Source: Blastococcus colisei
Lineage (GTDB): Bacteria; Actinomycetota; Actinomycetes; Mycobacteriales; Geodermatophilaceae
DNA: 64,000 nt
Direction of reading: 5' to 3'
Assembly: GCF_006717095.1 (NCBI RefSeq)
Contig: NZ_VFQE01000001.1
Coordinates: 2,170,001-2,234,000, forward strand
Positions 54,580 through 63,611 of the stretch are shown here, piece after piece. The notes below the pieces were generated by a model. It did not search any database, was not told the origin of the DNA, and saw only the letters and a program-made list of their open reading frames with translations. The first letter of the stretch is position 1. Each line of letters starts with the position of its first letter. The position numbers and the translations under genes are program-made.

Positions 54580-57321
54580 TCATGACTGCCGTCCCGGAGG
54601 GCCGGCGAGACGGGCGGCCAGTTCGGCCCGTGAGGACAGGCCGAGCTTGAGGTAGACGTGCCGCAGGTGGTACTCCACCGTCTTCGGGCTCAGGAACAGG
54701 GCCGCCGCGGCCTCCCGCGTCGTGCGGCCCGACGCCAGGAGCGTGGCGATCTGGAGCTCCTGCGGGGTCAGTTCCTCCCGCGCGCTGCTCTCGCGGCGTC
54801 GCGCGGTCTCCCCGGTCGCGCGCAGCTCCGCGGCCGCCCGATCGGCCCAGGGGGCCGCGCCCAGGTGGTCGAACGAGGCGACGGCGTCGCGTAGCTGGAC
54901 CCGGGCGTCGATGCGGCGGCGGGCCCGGCGCAGGCGGGCTCCGTACGCCAGTCGGGTCCGCGCCAGTTCGAAGGGGTCCAGCGTCCGCCCGTGATGGTCG
55001 AGCGCCACCGCGAAGTGCTGATCGACCTCCGGCTCCTCGCACGTCAGGCCCAAGGATCGGGCGGCGCGGGCCATCGCCCACGGCTGCCCCTTCTCCGCGG
55101 CACGGGCGGCGTACGCCCGTGCCTGGACTCGCGCCACGTCGTGCCGCCCGAGGTGCACCAGCGCCTCGGCCATCTCGGGTGCGGGGGACAGGTCGACGTC
55201 GTCGACGCCCAGCCGGGCGAGCAGCGCCTCCAGCCGCTCGAAGTCGGCGAGCGCGGCCTCGGGGCGGCCGAGGCCGAGTTCGAGGTCGCCCAGGGCGGCG
55301 AGCGACCAGATCTGGAACAGCGCCAGGTGCCGCGGCCGGCTGATCTCCGCGGCCTCCGCCGCGTGCTCCCGGCACACCGCCTCGCGCCCCTGCCGGGCCT
55401 CCAGCCACGCCAGTCCCGCCAGGCAGGCAGCGAGGTCCGACGTCGAGCCGGTCTCGCGCGCCAGCTGGGCGCCTTCGGTGTAGTTGACCTCGGCGGAGTC
55501 CCAGCTCGCCTGGGTGGCCTGGTCCCGGGCGATCTGGAACAGCAGCAACGGCAGGGTGCCGAGGTCGCTGCGCGCCCGAAGGTCCGTCACGACGATGTCG
55601 ACCAGTTGTCGCCCGGTGCCGCTCTCGCGGAGGAAGAGCACGCCGAGGACCACGTAGGGTGCGACCCGCGGCGCGCGGAGCAGCGGCCCGGTGGGATCCA
55701 CCGACCGCAGGGCGCGGCGGATCCGTTCCGGTCCGCCGTGGCCGGTCAGCACAGCGGCGATCCCGCGGGCCACGTCGGCGACCCACCGCGCGGGCTCGGC
55801 GGTCGTCCGGGGCATCAGCGCGTCGATGCGGGCCGCGGCCTCGGCCACCCCCGCGGTGTCGGCCAGGTAGAAGCAGGCCTGGATCGCGTCGGCCAGCAGC
55901 AGGACGGCGGTGTCCGGGGCCGTGTCGGCGCGCTCCGCCGCGGCGGCCATCAGCTCGTCACGGGCTTCCTCGACCGAGCCGGTCCGCGCCGCGACTGTGC
56001 CGCGCAGCCCCGCCGTCCTGGCCCGCAGGTCCGGCGGTTGCGGCAGCCCGGCGGCCCGCGCCAGCAGCGCGACCGCCTGGTCACCCGCCCCGGCCCGCCA
56101 GGCAGACTCCGCGGCCGAGACCAGCCGTCGGCCGGCGTCCTCGGGCTCCGGGCTCAACCCGGCGGCGCGCTCGAAGGCGGTCGACGCGACGGCGTGCGCT
56201 CCCCGGATCCTGGCGCGCACCGCGGCCTCGTCGAGCAGCCGGGCGGTGTCGGCATCCGGCCCGAGGGCCGCCTCGCTCAGGTGCCAGGCCCGCCGGTCGG
56301 CGTCCTCCTCGGGGAGCGCCGCGGCGATCGCGGAGTGGACCCTCCGCCGGGTCGCCGGCGGAGCCTCGGACCAGATCGCCGACCGGACGAGGTTGTGGCG
56401 GAAGGTGACCGCCCCGCCGGCCACGGCGAGCAGGTCGACGGTCTCGGCGTCCTCCAGGGCGGCCACGTCCACCTGCAGCAGTCCGCACGCGCGGGCGACC
56501 AGCGCCAGGTCGCTCCCTCCGGCCGCCGCCACGAGGAGGGCGGTGTGCGCCGCCGGCGACAGACGGTCGGCCCGCCGGGCGAACACCCGGGCCAGGCGGG
56601 CGGGGACCGGCACGGGCGCCTCCGGCGGCAGCGCGTCGAGGAGATCGGTCTCGTCGGCGAGCTCGAGCAGCGCCAGGGGGTTGCCGCCGGTGGCCTCGTG
56701 CAACCGCGTCACGGCCGCCGGACCCAGCCGCCGGCGCGCCGACTCGACCAGCTGCCCCGAGGCGGCCGGGGAGAGCCCGTCGACGTGGAGGAGCGGGAGA
56801 CCGGCCTCGGTCACGGGGGAGGGGACGCCCTCCCGCACCGCCGCGAGCAGGACGACGGGATCGGCGGTCAGCCGCCGCGCGGCGAAGACCAGGGCCTGGG
56901 CGGACGGTCGGTCCAGCAGGTGCGCGTCGTCGACCAGCAGTGCCACCGGCTGGTCCTCGGCGAACCGGCTGAGCAGGCTCAGGGTGGCCGCGCCGATGGC
57001 GAACCGGTCGCCACCCGGGCTCTTCCGCAGGGCCAGGGCCGAGGCCAGGGCGTCGGCCTGGGGTGGAGGGATCCGGTCGAGGTGGACCAGGGCGGGACGC
57101 AACAGCTGCAGCAACGCCCCGAACGGAACCTCGGCCTCCGACTCCGTGCCGGTCGCCCGCAGCTGCCGCATGCCCGTCGCAGCGGCTGCGGCGTCCTCCA
57201 GCAGCGTGCTCTTGCCGATGCCGGCCTCGCCCACCAGCACCAGCACCGCGCTCTGACCGATCCGGGCAGCCGACAGCAGCCCGTCGATCAGGCGCCTCTC
57301 GTGGTCGCGGCCGACCAGCAT
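54580..57321 (-). CDS. LuxR family ATP-binding regulator (LAL type)
   Basis: A 913-residue regulator of the MalT/LAL class. The N-terminal STAND ATPase has Walker A GEAGIGKST (31-39) and Walker B VALLVDDAH (127-135). A TPR-like helical middle (about 350-800) follows, and a C-terminal LuxR HTH (ELTPQELQIATLLASGRTT... KTVEYHLRHVYLKLGLSSRAEL's core). It diverges from a methyltransferase and hydrolase-glycosyltransferase pair by about 106 bp and is the likely activator of that cluster, as LALs often are in secondary metabolism. Confidence 0.9.
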   Translation of the reverse strand: MLVGRDHERRLIDGLLSAARIGQSAVLVLVGEAGIGKSTLLEDAAAAATGMRQLRATGTESEAEVPFGALLQLLRPALVHLDRIPPPQADALASALALRKSPGGDRFAIGAATLSLLSRFAEDQPVALLVDDAHLLDRPSAQALVFAARRLTADPVVLLAAVREGVPSPVTEAGLPLLHVDGLSPAASGQLVESARRRLGPAAVTRLHEATGGNPLALLELADETDLLDALPPEAPVPVPARLARVFARRADRLSPAAHTALLVAAAGGSDLALVARACGLLQVDVAALEDAETVDLLAVAGGAVTFRHNLVRSAIWSEAPPATRRRVHSAIAAALPEEDADRRAWHLSEAALGPDADTARLLDEAAVRARIRGAHAVASTAFERAAGLSPEPEDAGRRLVSAAESAWRAGAGDQAVALLARAAGLPQPPDLRARTAGLRGTVAARTGSVEEARDELMAAAAERADTAPDTAVLLLADAIQACFYLADTAGVAEAAARIDALMPRTTAEPARWVADVARGIAAVLTGHGGPERIRRALRSVDPTGPLLRAPRVAPYVVLGVLFLRESGTGRQLVDIVVTDLRARSDLGTLPLLLFQIARDQATQASWDSAEVNYTEGAQLARETGSTSDLAACLAGLAWLEARQGREAVCREHAAEAAEISRPRHLALFQIWSLAALGDLELGLGRPEAALADFERLEALLARLGVDDVDLSPAPEMAEALVHLGRHDVARVQARAYAARAAEKGQPWAMARAARSLGLTCEEPEVDQHFAVALDHHGRTLDPFELARTRLAYGARLRRARRRIDARVQLRDAVASFDHLGAAPWADRAAAELRATGETARRRESSAREELTPQELQIATLLASGRTTREAAAALFLSPKTVEYHLRHVYLKLGLSSRAELAARLAGPPGRQS

Positions 57322-57427
57322 CCGACGAGTCTAGGGAGCCGCCAGGGGGGGGTGCCCTGATGCGACGACGCGGCCGGTCTCGCCAGGCTCGGAGACACCC
57401 GAACGACCCGTCCTCCGAGGAGCTGTC

Positions 57428-58540
57428 ATGACCACCACCGCACTGCCCACGACCACTGCGCCGGCCCCGCGCCCCATCGACCCCGAGAAGCTCATGGGCT
57501 TCGTCTTCCGCGCCGTCGACGAGGTCGGCGCGTCGCTGAACACCGCGCTCGTCGTGATGGGTGACGCGCTCGGCTACTACCGCTCGATGGCCGACGGCAC
57601 CCCCGTCACGCCGTCGGAGCTCGCCGAGCGAACCGGCACCGACGAGCACTACGCCCGGGAGTGGCTGGCGGCGCAGGCGGCGGGCTCCTACGTCGAGTAC
57701 GACCCGGCCACGCGTACCTACACGCTGCCGGCCGAGCACGCCGCCGCCCTCACCGACGAGCGCAGCCCCGCCTACCTGCCCGGTTTCTTCCAGATCGCGC
57801 ACGGCACCGTCCGCGACGCCGCGGCGGTGATCGAGGTCGCGCGCACCGGCGACGGCGTCGGCTGGCACGCGCACAACGGCGACGTCCACGTGGGTTGCGA
57901 GCGGTTCTTCCGCACGATGTACAACGCCCACCTGATCGGGGAGTGGCTCCCGGCGCTGGACGGCGTCGTCGAGAAGCTGGAGCGCGGTGCGACGGTCGCC
58001 GACGTCGGCTGCGGTCACGGCGCGTCGACCGTCCTCATGGCCCAGCACTTCCCGCAGTCGACGTTCGTCGGTTCCGACTACCACGCGGCCTCCATCGAGA
58101 CCGCGCGGGCGCGGGCGGAGACGGCCGGGGTCAGCGACCGGGTCCGGTTCGAGGTTGCACCGGCGACGGGGTACTCCGGCAGTGACGGCGGGCAGGGCTT
58201 CGACCTCGTGACGATGTTCGACTGCCTGCACGACATGGGCGACCCGGTCGGAGCGGCCCGCCACGTCCGGGAGACGCTGGCCGCTGACGGGACCTGGATG
58301 ATCGTCGAGCCGATGGCGGGCGACCGGGTGGAGGACAACCTCAACCCGATCGGCCGCGCCTACTACGGGTTCTCCACGCTGCTCTGCACGCCGGCGTCGC
58401 TCGCTCAGGACGTCGGGCTGGCCCTGGGGACGCAGGCCGGCCCGGCGCGGATCCGCGACGTCGCCACCGCGGCGGGTTTCGCCCGTTTCCGCCCGGCGAC
58501 GAACACCCCGTTCAACAACGTGCTCGAGGTCCGGCCGTGA
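57428..58540 (+). CDS. class I SAM-dependent methyltransferase with winged-helix N-domain
   Basis: A 370-residue protein. Residues 20-120 form the winged-helix dimerisation region common in O-methyltransferases (VTPSELAERTGTDEHYAREWLA's core). The SAM domain has VADVGCGHGASTVLMAQ, FVGSDYHAASIE and FDLVTMFDCLHDMGDPVGAA's core. GTG of the next gene overlaps its stop, so the two are coupled. Substrate is unknown; a small hydroxylated product or glycolipid precursor is possible. Confidence 0.86.
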   Translation: MTTTALPTTTAPAPRPIDPEKLMGFVFRAVDEVGASLNTALVVMGDALGYYRSMADGTPVTPSELAERTGTDEHYAREWLAAQAAGSYVEYDPATRTYTLPAEHAAALTDERSPAYLPGFFQIAHGTVRDAAAVIEVARTGDGVGWHAHNGDVHVGCERFFRTMYNAHLIGEWLPALDGVVEKLERGATVADVGCGHGASTVLMAQHFPQSTFVGSDYHAASIETARARAETAGVSDRVRFEVAPATGYSGSDGGQGFDLVTMFDCLHDMGDPVGAARHVRETLAADGTWMIVEPMAGDRVEDNLNPIGRAYYGFSTLLCTPASLAQDVGLALGTQAGPARIRDVATAAGFARFRPATNTPFNNVLEVRP

Positions 58541-60720
58541 CGGCGGAGCCTCACTCGGGGCCGCTCCAGGAGCAGACTCGGCGCGTGCGGCACACACCGA
58601 GCCGGGCACGGGATCCCGACGTCGACGACGTCGTCGAGCGGGACGGCGTCCGGCTGGCCTACGAGGTCTTCGGCGACGGACACCGTCCGACCGTGCTGCT
58701 GATGCCGTCGTGGTCGATCGTGAACTCCCGGCACTGGAAGGCCCAGGTCGGTCACCTGGCGCGGCGCTATCGGGTGGTCACCTTCGACGGTCGGGGCAGC
58801 GGCCGCTCCGACCGGCCGGTGGGGGCGGCCGCCTACACCGACGAGATGTACGCCGAGGACGCCGTGGCCGTCCTGGATGCGACCGGCACGGAGCAGGCAG
58901 TCCTCGTGGGGCTCTCGTGCGGGGCGACGTGGGCGGTCCACGTCGCCGCCACGTACCCGGAGCGGGTGCTGGGGCTGTTCGCCATCGCGCCGTCCTGCGG
59001 GTTCGCGCTGCCCTCGGGCAAGCGGCCGACGCACGCGTGGGACGCCAGGCTGGACTCCTACGAGGGCTGGGCCCGCTACAACCGGCACTTCTGGCTGGAA
59101 GGCGACTACGACGCCTTCCTGGCCTTCTTCTTCCGCGAGATGTACGTCGAGCCGCACTCCTCCAAGCAGATCGAGGACGGCCTGGGCTGGGGCCGCGAGG
59201 TGACGGCAGAGACGCTCGTGGACACCACGGCCGGCCGGATCGGCTGCGACGGCGCGGTCTGCCTGCCGGTGGAGCCGCTCTGCCGCCGGGTGCGGTGTCC
59301 CGTGACGGTGGTGCACGGCACCGACGACCACGTCCGCCCGCACGCCATCGGGGAGCAGCTGGCCCGGTTCACCGGCGGGTCGCTGGTGCTGCTGGAGGGG
59401 AGCGGGCACGGGCCGCACGCCCGCGAGCCGGTCAAGGTGAACCACCTGATCGGCGAGTTCGTCGACCGGGTGTGCCCACGGCAGCAGCGGACGACCTGGA
59501 CGCGAGCTGCCCGCCGCCCGAAGCGGGCGCTGTACCTCTCGTCGCCGATCGGGCTCGGGCACGCCCGCCGCGACGCCGCGATCGCCGCGGAGCTGCGCCT
59601 CCTCCACCCTGATCTGCAGATCGACTGGCTGGCCCAGGACCCGGTCACCCGGGTACTGGCGGAGAGCGGCGAGCGGATCCACCCGGCCTCGGCCTGGCTG
59701 GCCAACGAATCGGGGCACATCGAGCACGAGTCGGGGGAGCACGACCTGAACGCGTTCCAGGCGATCCGGCGGATGGACGAGATCCTGGTGAACAACTTCA
59801 TGGTCTTCGACGATGTCGTCGCCGACGGCGGCTACGACCTGGTCGTCGGGGACGAGGCGTGGGACGTCGACCACTTCCTGCACGAGAACCCGGAGCTCAA
59901 GCGGTTCTCCTTCGCGTGGATGACCGACTTCGTCGGCTGGCTGCCCATGCCCGAGGGCGGAGCGGCCGAGGCGGCGCTGACCGCGGACTACAACGCGGAG
60001 ATGATCGAGCACCGCGCCCGGTTCCGGAGGGTGCGCGACCGCTCGATCTTCGTGGGCCGGCCCGAGGACGTCGTGACGACCAGCTTCGGGCCGGGGCTGC
60101 CCCGGATCCGGGAGTGGACGGAGGACAACTTCGACTTCTCCGGCTACGTCACGGGTTTCGACCCGGCGGCGCTGCCGGGCACCGAGGACCTGCGGCGGGA
60201 CCTCGGCCTCGGCGCCGACGACAGGCTCTGCCTGGTCACCGTGGGCGGCTCCGGTGTCGGGGGCCCGCTCCTCGTGCGAGTCCTGGACGCCGTTCCGCTG
60301 GTACGGCGCATGGTGCCGGAGCTGCGGTTCCTCGTCGTCACCGGCCCCCGGATCGATCCGGCCTCGCTGCCCGTGACGCCAGGCGTGCAGGTGGTCGGCT
60401 TCCTGCCCGACCTGTACCGGCACCTCGCCGCGTGCGATCTGGCGGTGGTCCAGGGCGGTCTGACCACCTGCATGGAGCTGACCGCGCTGCGCAAGCCCTT
60501 CGTGTACGTCCCGCTCCTCCGGCACTTCGAGCAGAACGTCCACGTCCGGGCGCGACTGGACCGCTACGAGGCCGGGCGGTGCCTGGAGTACCCGGCGGCC
60601 GTCGACCCCGGGGCGCTGGCCGAGGCGATCGCCAAGGAGCTCACCCGCGAGATCGCCTACCGACCGGTCGAGACCGACGGCGCGGCGCGGGCGGCAGCCC
60701 TGCTCGCCGAGCTGCTGTGA
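58537..60720 (+). CDS. alpha/beta hydrolase - glycosyltransferase fusion
   Basis: A 727-residue two-domain protein. Residues 30-310 are an alpha/beta hydrolase with nucleophile Ser127 (VGLSCGATW), a likely acid in TVVHGTDDHV and base His in GSGHGPHA. Residues 327-727 are a GT-B glycosyltransferase, starting RALYLSSPIGLGHARRD, with LVTVGGSGVGGPLL and a C-terminal nucleotide-sugar motif QGGLTTCMEL (639-648), where Gln replaces the usual His of HGGxGT. Start GTG 58537 overlaps the methyltransferase stop. Such a fusion could deacylate and glycosylate, or glycosylate then process, a lipid or polyketide. Confidence 0.85.
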   Translation: MTAEPHSGPLQEQTRRVRHTPSRARDPDVDDVVERDGVRLAYEVFGDGHRPTVLLMPSWSIVNSRHWKAQVGHLARRYRVVTFDGRGSGRSDRPVGAAAYTDEMYAEDAVAVLDATGTEQAVLVGLSCGATWAVHVAATYPERVLGLFAIAPSCGFALPSGKRPTHAWDARLDSYEGWARYNRHFWLEGDYDAFLAFFFREMYVEPHSSKQIEDGLGWGREVTAETLVDTTAGRIGCDGAVCLPVEPLCRRVRCPVTVVHGTDDHVRPHAIGEQLARFTGGSLVLLEGSGHGPHAREPVKVNHLIGEFVDRVCPRQQRTTWTRAARRPKRALYLSSPIGLGHARRDAAIAAELRLLHPDLQIDWLAQDPVTRVLAESGERIHPASAWLANESGHIEHESGEHDLNAFQAIRRMDEILVNNFMVFDDVVADGGYDLVVGDEAWDVDHFLHENPELKRFSFAWMTDFVGWLPMPEGGAAEAALTADYNAEMIEHRARFRRVRDRSIFVGRPEDVVTTSFGPGLPRIREWTEDNFDFSGYVTGFDPAALPGTEDLRRDLGLGADDRLCLVTVGGSGVGGPLLVRVLDAVPLVRRMVPELRFLVVTGPRIDPASLPVTPGVQVVGFLPDLYRHLAACDLAVVQGGLTTCMELTALRKPFVYVPLLRHFEQNVHVRARLDRYEAGRCLEYPAAVDPGALAEAIAKELTREIAYRPVETDGAARAAALLAELL

Positions 60721-60747
60721 GGGGAGCCGCCCAGACGCAGTCGGCGC

Positions 60748-61968
60748 TCACCCGGGCGCGGCCGCCCGGGAGCGGAGGGCCCCGCCGAGCAGCAGGGCGC
60801 CGAGCCCGGCCGCGACCACGGTCAGCAGGGCCGCCCGCCGGCTCGTGGCGTCGGCCAGCACCCCGATCAGCGGCGGCGACAGCAGGAAGCCGATGCGCAG
60901 CAGCCAGTTGATCACCGCCAGTCCGGTGCCACGGCGCAGCCGGGGCAGTTCGTCGGCGGCGTGGTAGACGGCGGGGATGAGCGTGGCGACGCCGAGGCCG
61001 GCCAGCGCGAAACCCACCAGCGTGGTCGCGACGGACGGGAGAGCGAGGGCCAGGCCCATGCCGCCCGCGATCACGGCCCCGCCCACCTGCGCCACCCGGC
61101 GCTGACCGAAGCGGTCGACCACCCGGTCACCGGTGAGCCGTCCCACCGTCATGGCCCCCTGCAGCGCGACGAAGCCCAGCCCCGCCGTGGCGGCACCGGC
61201 GGCGAGCTCCGTGCGGAGGTAGAGCGCGCTCCAGGATGCCCCGGCGTCCTCCACGAAGGCGCCGCAGGCGGCGAGGAAGCCGAGCGCGGCCAGCGCGAGG
61301 ACGACGGCCCGCCGGCCGGTCGCCGGGACGACCGCGGGGGTCGCCTCGCCGGTGGGCAGCGGGCCGTCCTCGCGGTCGGCCTCGTCGTCCCCGGGGAGCA
61401 GCGCGCGGAAGGCCAGCAGCGCGAGGGCACCGAACACGAGAGCCGAGGCGCCCAGGTGGACGACGAGCGGGATCCGGAGTCCCGCAGCGAGCGACCCGAG
61501 CAGCCCACCGCTCACCGCACCGATGCTCCAGATGCCGTGGAAGCCGTTGAGGATCGACCGCCGGTAGAGCCGCTGGACCCGTAGACCGTGCGCATTCTGC
61601 GCCACGTCGACCACCGCGTCCAACGCCCCGGCGACGAGGAGCGCCGCCGCCAGCGCCGGCCAGTTCGGCGCGAGGGCGACGACCCACAGCGACAGGCCGA
61701 GGAGCACCAGCCCCCCGGTCGCCACCCGGGCCGACGTGAACCGGCGGATGAGGGCGGCCGAGGAGAGCCCGGCTACGAGCGCCCCGAGCGGGAGTGCCGC
61801 GAGTGCCGCACCGAGGGCGGAGTTGCTCAGCCCGAGCTCGGCCTTGATCTCCGGCAGCCGCGGCACCAGGTTGGCGTAGAAGACGGCGTTGAGGAAGAAG
61901 CAGGCGGCCACCGCGAACCGCGCGTGGCGCAATCGGCGGGTAGGGCGGTGCAGTCGCTGGCCGGTCAC
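60748..61968 (-). CDS. MFS transporter
   Basis: A 406-residue permease with 12 predicted helices in the fucose-permease-like MFS group: ACFFLNAVFYANLVPRLPEIKAELGLS's core, RIGxxG-like LNGFHGIWSIGAVSGGLLGS's core, and a second half starting RRAVVLALAALGFL. Its GTG overlaps the TetR stop (GTGA), so it is coupled and probably the target of that repressor. Substrate unknown; efflux of a small molecule is likely. Confidence 0.87.
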   Translation of the reverse strand: MTGQRLHRPTRRLRHARFAVAACFFLNAVFYANLVPRLPEIKAELGLSNSALGAALAALPLGALVAGLSSAALIRRFTSARVATGGLVLLGLSLWVVALAPNWPALAAALLVAGALDAVVDVAQNAHGLRVQRLYRRSILNGFHGIWSIGAVSGGLLGSLAAGLRIPLVVHLGASALVFGALALLAFRALLPGDDEADREDGPLPTGEATPAVVPATGRRAVVLALAALGFLAACGAFVEDAGASWSALYLRTELAAGAATAGLGFVALQGAMTVGRLTGDRVVDRFGQRRVAQVGGAVIAGGMGLALALPSVATTLVGFALAGLGVATLIPAVYHAADELPRLRRGTGLAVINWLLRIGFLLSPPLIGVLADATSRRAALLTVVAAGLGALLLGGALRSRAAAPG

Positions 61969-62522
61969 CGCGTGAGCCGAGCGAGCGCGTGCCGGATCTG
62001 GTCGCGGTGCATCGGGTCGGTCGAGAGCGCGCTGTGCAGCACCAGCCCCTCCACCAGCGCGTCCAGCTCGCGGGCGGTCACGGGGTCGAAGTGACGCTCG
62101 AGGCTCCGGCGGCTGCGGGCCATCCAATCCTGGGTGACCGCGCGCAGTGCCGGGTTCCGGGCGGCGGCGACGTAGAGCTCGACGGTGAGGACGAGGTCAC
62201 GGGCGGAGCCCAGCAGGTCGCCGGTGAGGTGGTCGGTGAGGTAGTCGAGCACCGCGTCGTGGTTCTCGGCCGCCCGCATCCGCTCGTCGAACCGCGGGGC
62301 GACGGTGTCTACGTGCCGCGTGAAGGCGGCCGTGAGCAGCTCCTCGAGCGTGGCGAAGTGGTACGTGATCGAGCCGAGGGGTACGTCGGCGGCGTGGGCG
62401 ATGGCCCGGTGGGTGGCGCCGGCGACCCCGTGCCGGGCGATGACGTCCAGCGTCGTGTCCACCAGCCGGTCCCGGCGCCCGGGGTCGTGCCTGCGGGCCC
62501 GCCGTGCCGGCGCCTCCGACAC
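61965..62522 (-). CDS. TetR family transcriptional regulator
   Basis: A 185-residue TetR protein. The HTH is RDRLVDTTLDVIARHGVAGATHRAIAHAADVPLGSITYHF's core, with the TYHF at the end of the recognition helix, and a ligand-binding domain of about 120 residues. GTG 62522 gives the usual N-terminus; longer starts run into the acetyltransferase gene. It lies 2 nt after that gene and is coupled to the MFS gene, forming a three-gene operon. Confidence 0.88.
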   Translation of the reverse strand: MSEAPARRARRHDPGRRDRLVDTTLDVIARHGVAGATHRAIAHAADVPLGSITYHFATLEELLTAAFTRHVDTVAPRFDERMRAAENHDAVLDYLTDHLTGDLLGSARDLVLTVELYVAAARNPALRAVTQDWMARSRRSLERHFDPVTARELDALVEGLVLHSALSTDPMHRDQIRHALARLTR

Positions 62523-62524
62523 GG

Positions 62525-63100
62525 TCAGCCCTCGTCGGCCAGTGACCGGACCACGCGCGCGGGGTTGCCGACGGCGACCACGTTGGCGGGCAGGTCGCGG
62601 GTGACCACGGAACCGGCACCCACGACGGTGTTCTCCCCGATGGTGACGCCGGGCAGCACGATGGCGCCGCCGCCCAGCCAGACGTTGTCGCCGATGGTGA
62701 TCGGCTGCGCCGCCTCCCACTTCTGCCGCCGGGGCACCGCTTCGATCGGATGCGTCGGTGTCAGCAGCTGGACGTTGGGCCCGATCTGGACGTCGTCGCC
62801 GATGGTGATCGGGGCGACGTCGAGGGCCACCAGACCGAAGTTGGCGAAGCAGCGGGCGCCGATCCGGATGTGGGCGCCGTAGTCGACGAAGACGGGCGGC
62901 CGGATCTCGGTGCCCTCGCCGACCTCGCCGAGGAGTTCTTCCAGCAGCTGCCGCCGGAGCGGGGCCTGGCGAACCGTGGTGGCGTTGTAGGCGGCCATCA
63001 GGTCCAGGGCCGCCGCGCTCTGCTCGCCGATCTCCGGGTCGTCGGCGATGTACAGGTCACCGGCGAGCATCCGCTCGCGCATGGTCCTTGAGTCGTCCAT
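62525..63100 (-). CDS. maltose/galactoside-type O-acetyltransferase
   Basis: A 191-residue hexapeptide-repeat enzyme of the Maa/LacA/NodL group: MRERMLAGDLYIADDPEI at the N-terminus, a left-handed beta-helix with NFGLVALDVAPITIGDDVQIGPNVQLLTPTHPIE's core (catalytic His), and IGDNVWLGGGAIVLPGVTIGENTVVGAGSVVTRDLP's core. It transfers acetyl from acetyl-CoA to a sugar hydroxyl. First gene of the operon with TetR and MFS. Confidence 0.93.
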   Translation of the reverse strand: MDDSRTMRERMLAGDLYIADDPEIGEQSAAALDLMAAYNATTVRQAPLRRQLLEELLGEVGEGTEIRPPVFVDYGAHIRIGARCFANFGLVALDVAPITIGDDVQIGPNVQLLTPTHPIEAVPRRQKWEAAQPITIGDNVWLGGGAIVLPGVTIGENTVVGAGSVVTRDLPANVVAVGNPARVVRSLADEG

Positions 63101-63170
63101 GGCGTGCAGCGTACGCACCGATAGGAACACTCGTACGCATCGGCGTCCTCGGGTCAGGCATGATTCGGCC

Positions 63171-63611
63171 ATGCCGCGGCTGCTCGTCGTCCACCACACC
63201 CCGTCGCCCAACCTCCAGGCGGTGCTGGAGGCGGTCCGGGAGGGCGTGGCCATGGTCGAGGAGGTCGAGCTCGTCGTGCGGCCGGCACTGTCCGCCGGGG
63301 CCGCCGACCTGCTGGAGGCCGACGGTGTCGTGCTCGGGACGCCGGCCAACATCGGCTACATGTCCGGTGCGCTCAAGCACTTCTTCGACACCGTCTACTA
63401 CCCGTGCCTCGACGCGACGGTCGGCCTGCCCTTCGGGGTCTACGTGCACGGCGGGGACGACACCGCCGGCGCCCTGGCCGCGATCGCGAAGATCACCGGG
63501 GCGCTGCGCTGGAAGCAGGTCGCGGCACCGCTGAGCCTCACCGGCCCGCCCACGGCGGCCGATCTGGAGGCGTGCCGCGAACTCGCGGCCACCGTGGCCG
63601 TCACCCTCTGA
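63171..63611 (+). CDS. NAD(P)H-dependent FMN reductase / flavodoxin-fold protein
   Basis: A 146-residue flavodoxin-like protein: VVHHTPSPNLQAVLEAV at the phosphate-binding loop, VLGTPANIGYMSGALKHFFDTVYYPC's core around the isoalloxazine site, and VYVHGGDDTAGALAAI. The pattern fits WrbA- or NADPH-FMN-reductase-type proteins. ATG 63171 begins the fold. It diverges from the acetyltransferase gene and its end overlaps the convergent partial gene by 11 bp. Confidence 0.85.
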   Translation: MPRLLVVHHTPSPNLQAVLEAVREGVAMVEEVELVVRPALSAGAADLLEADGVVLGTPANIGYMSGALKHFFDTVYYPCLDATVGLPFGVYVHGGDDTAGALAAIAKITGALRWKQVAAPLSLTGPPTAADLEACRELAATVAVTL

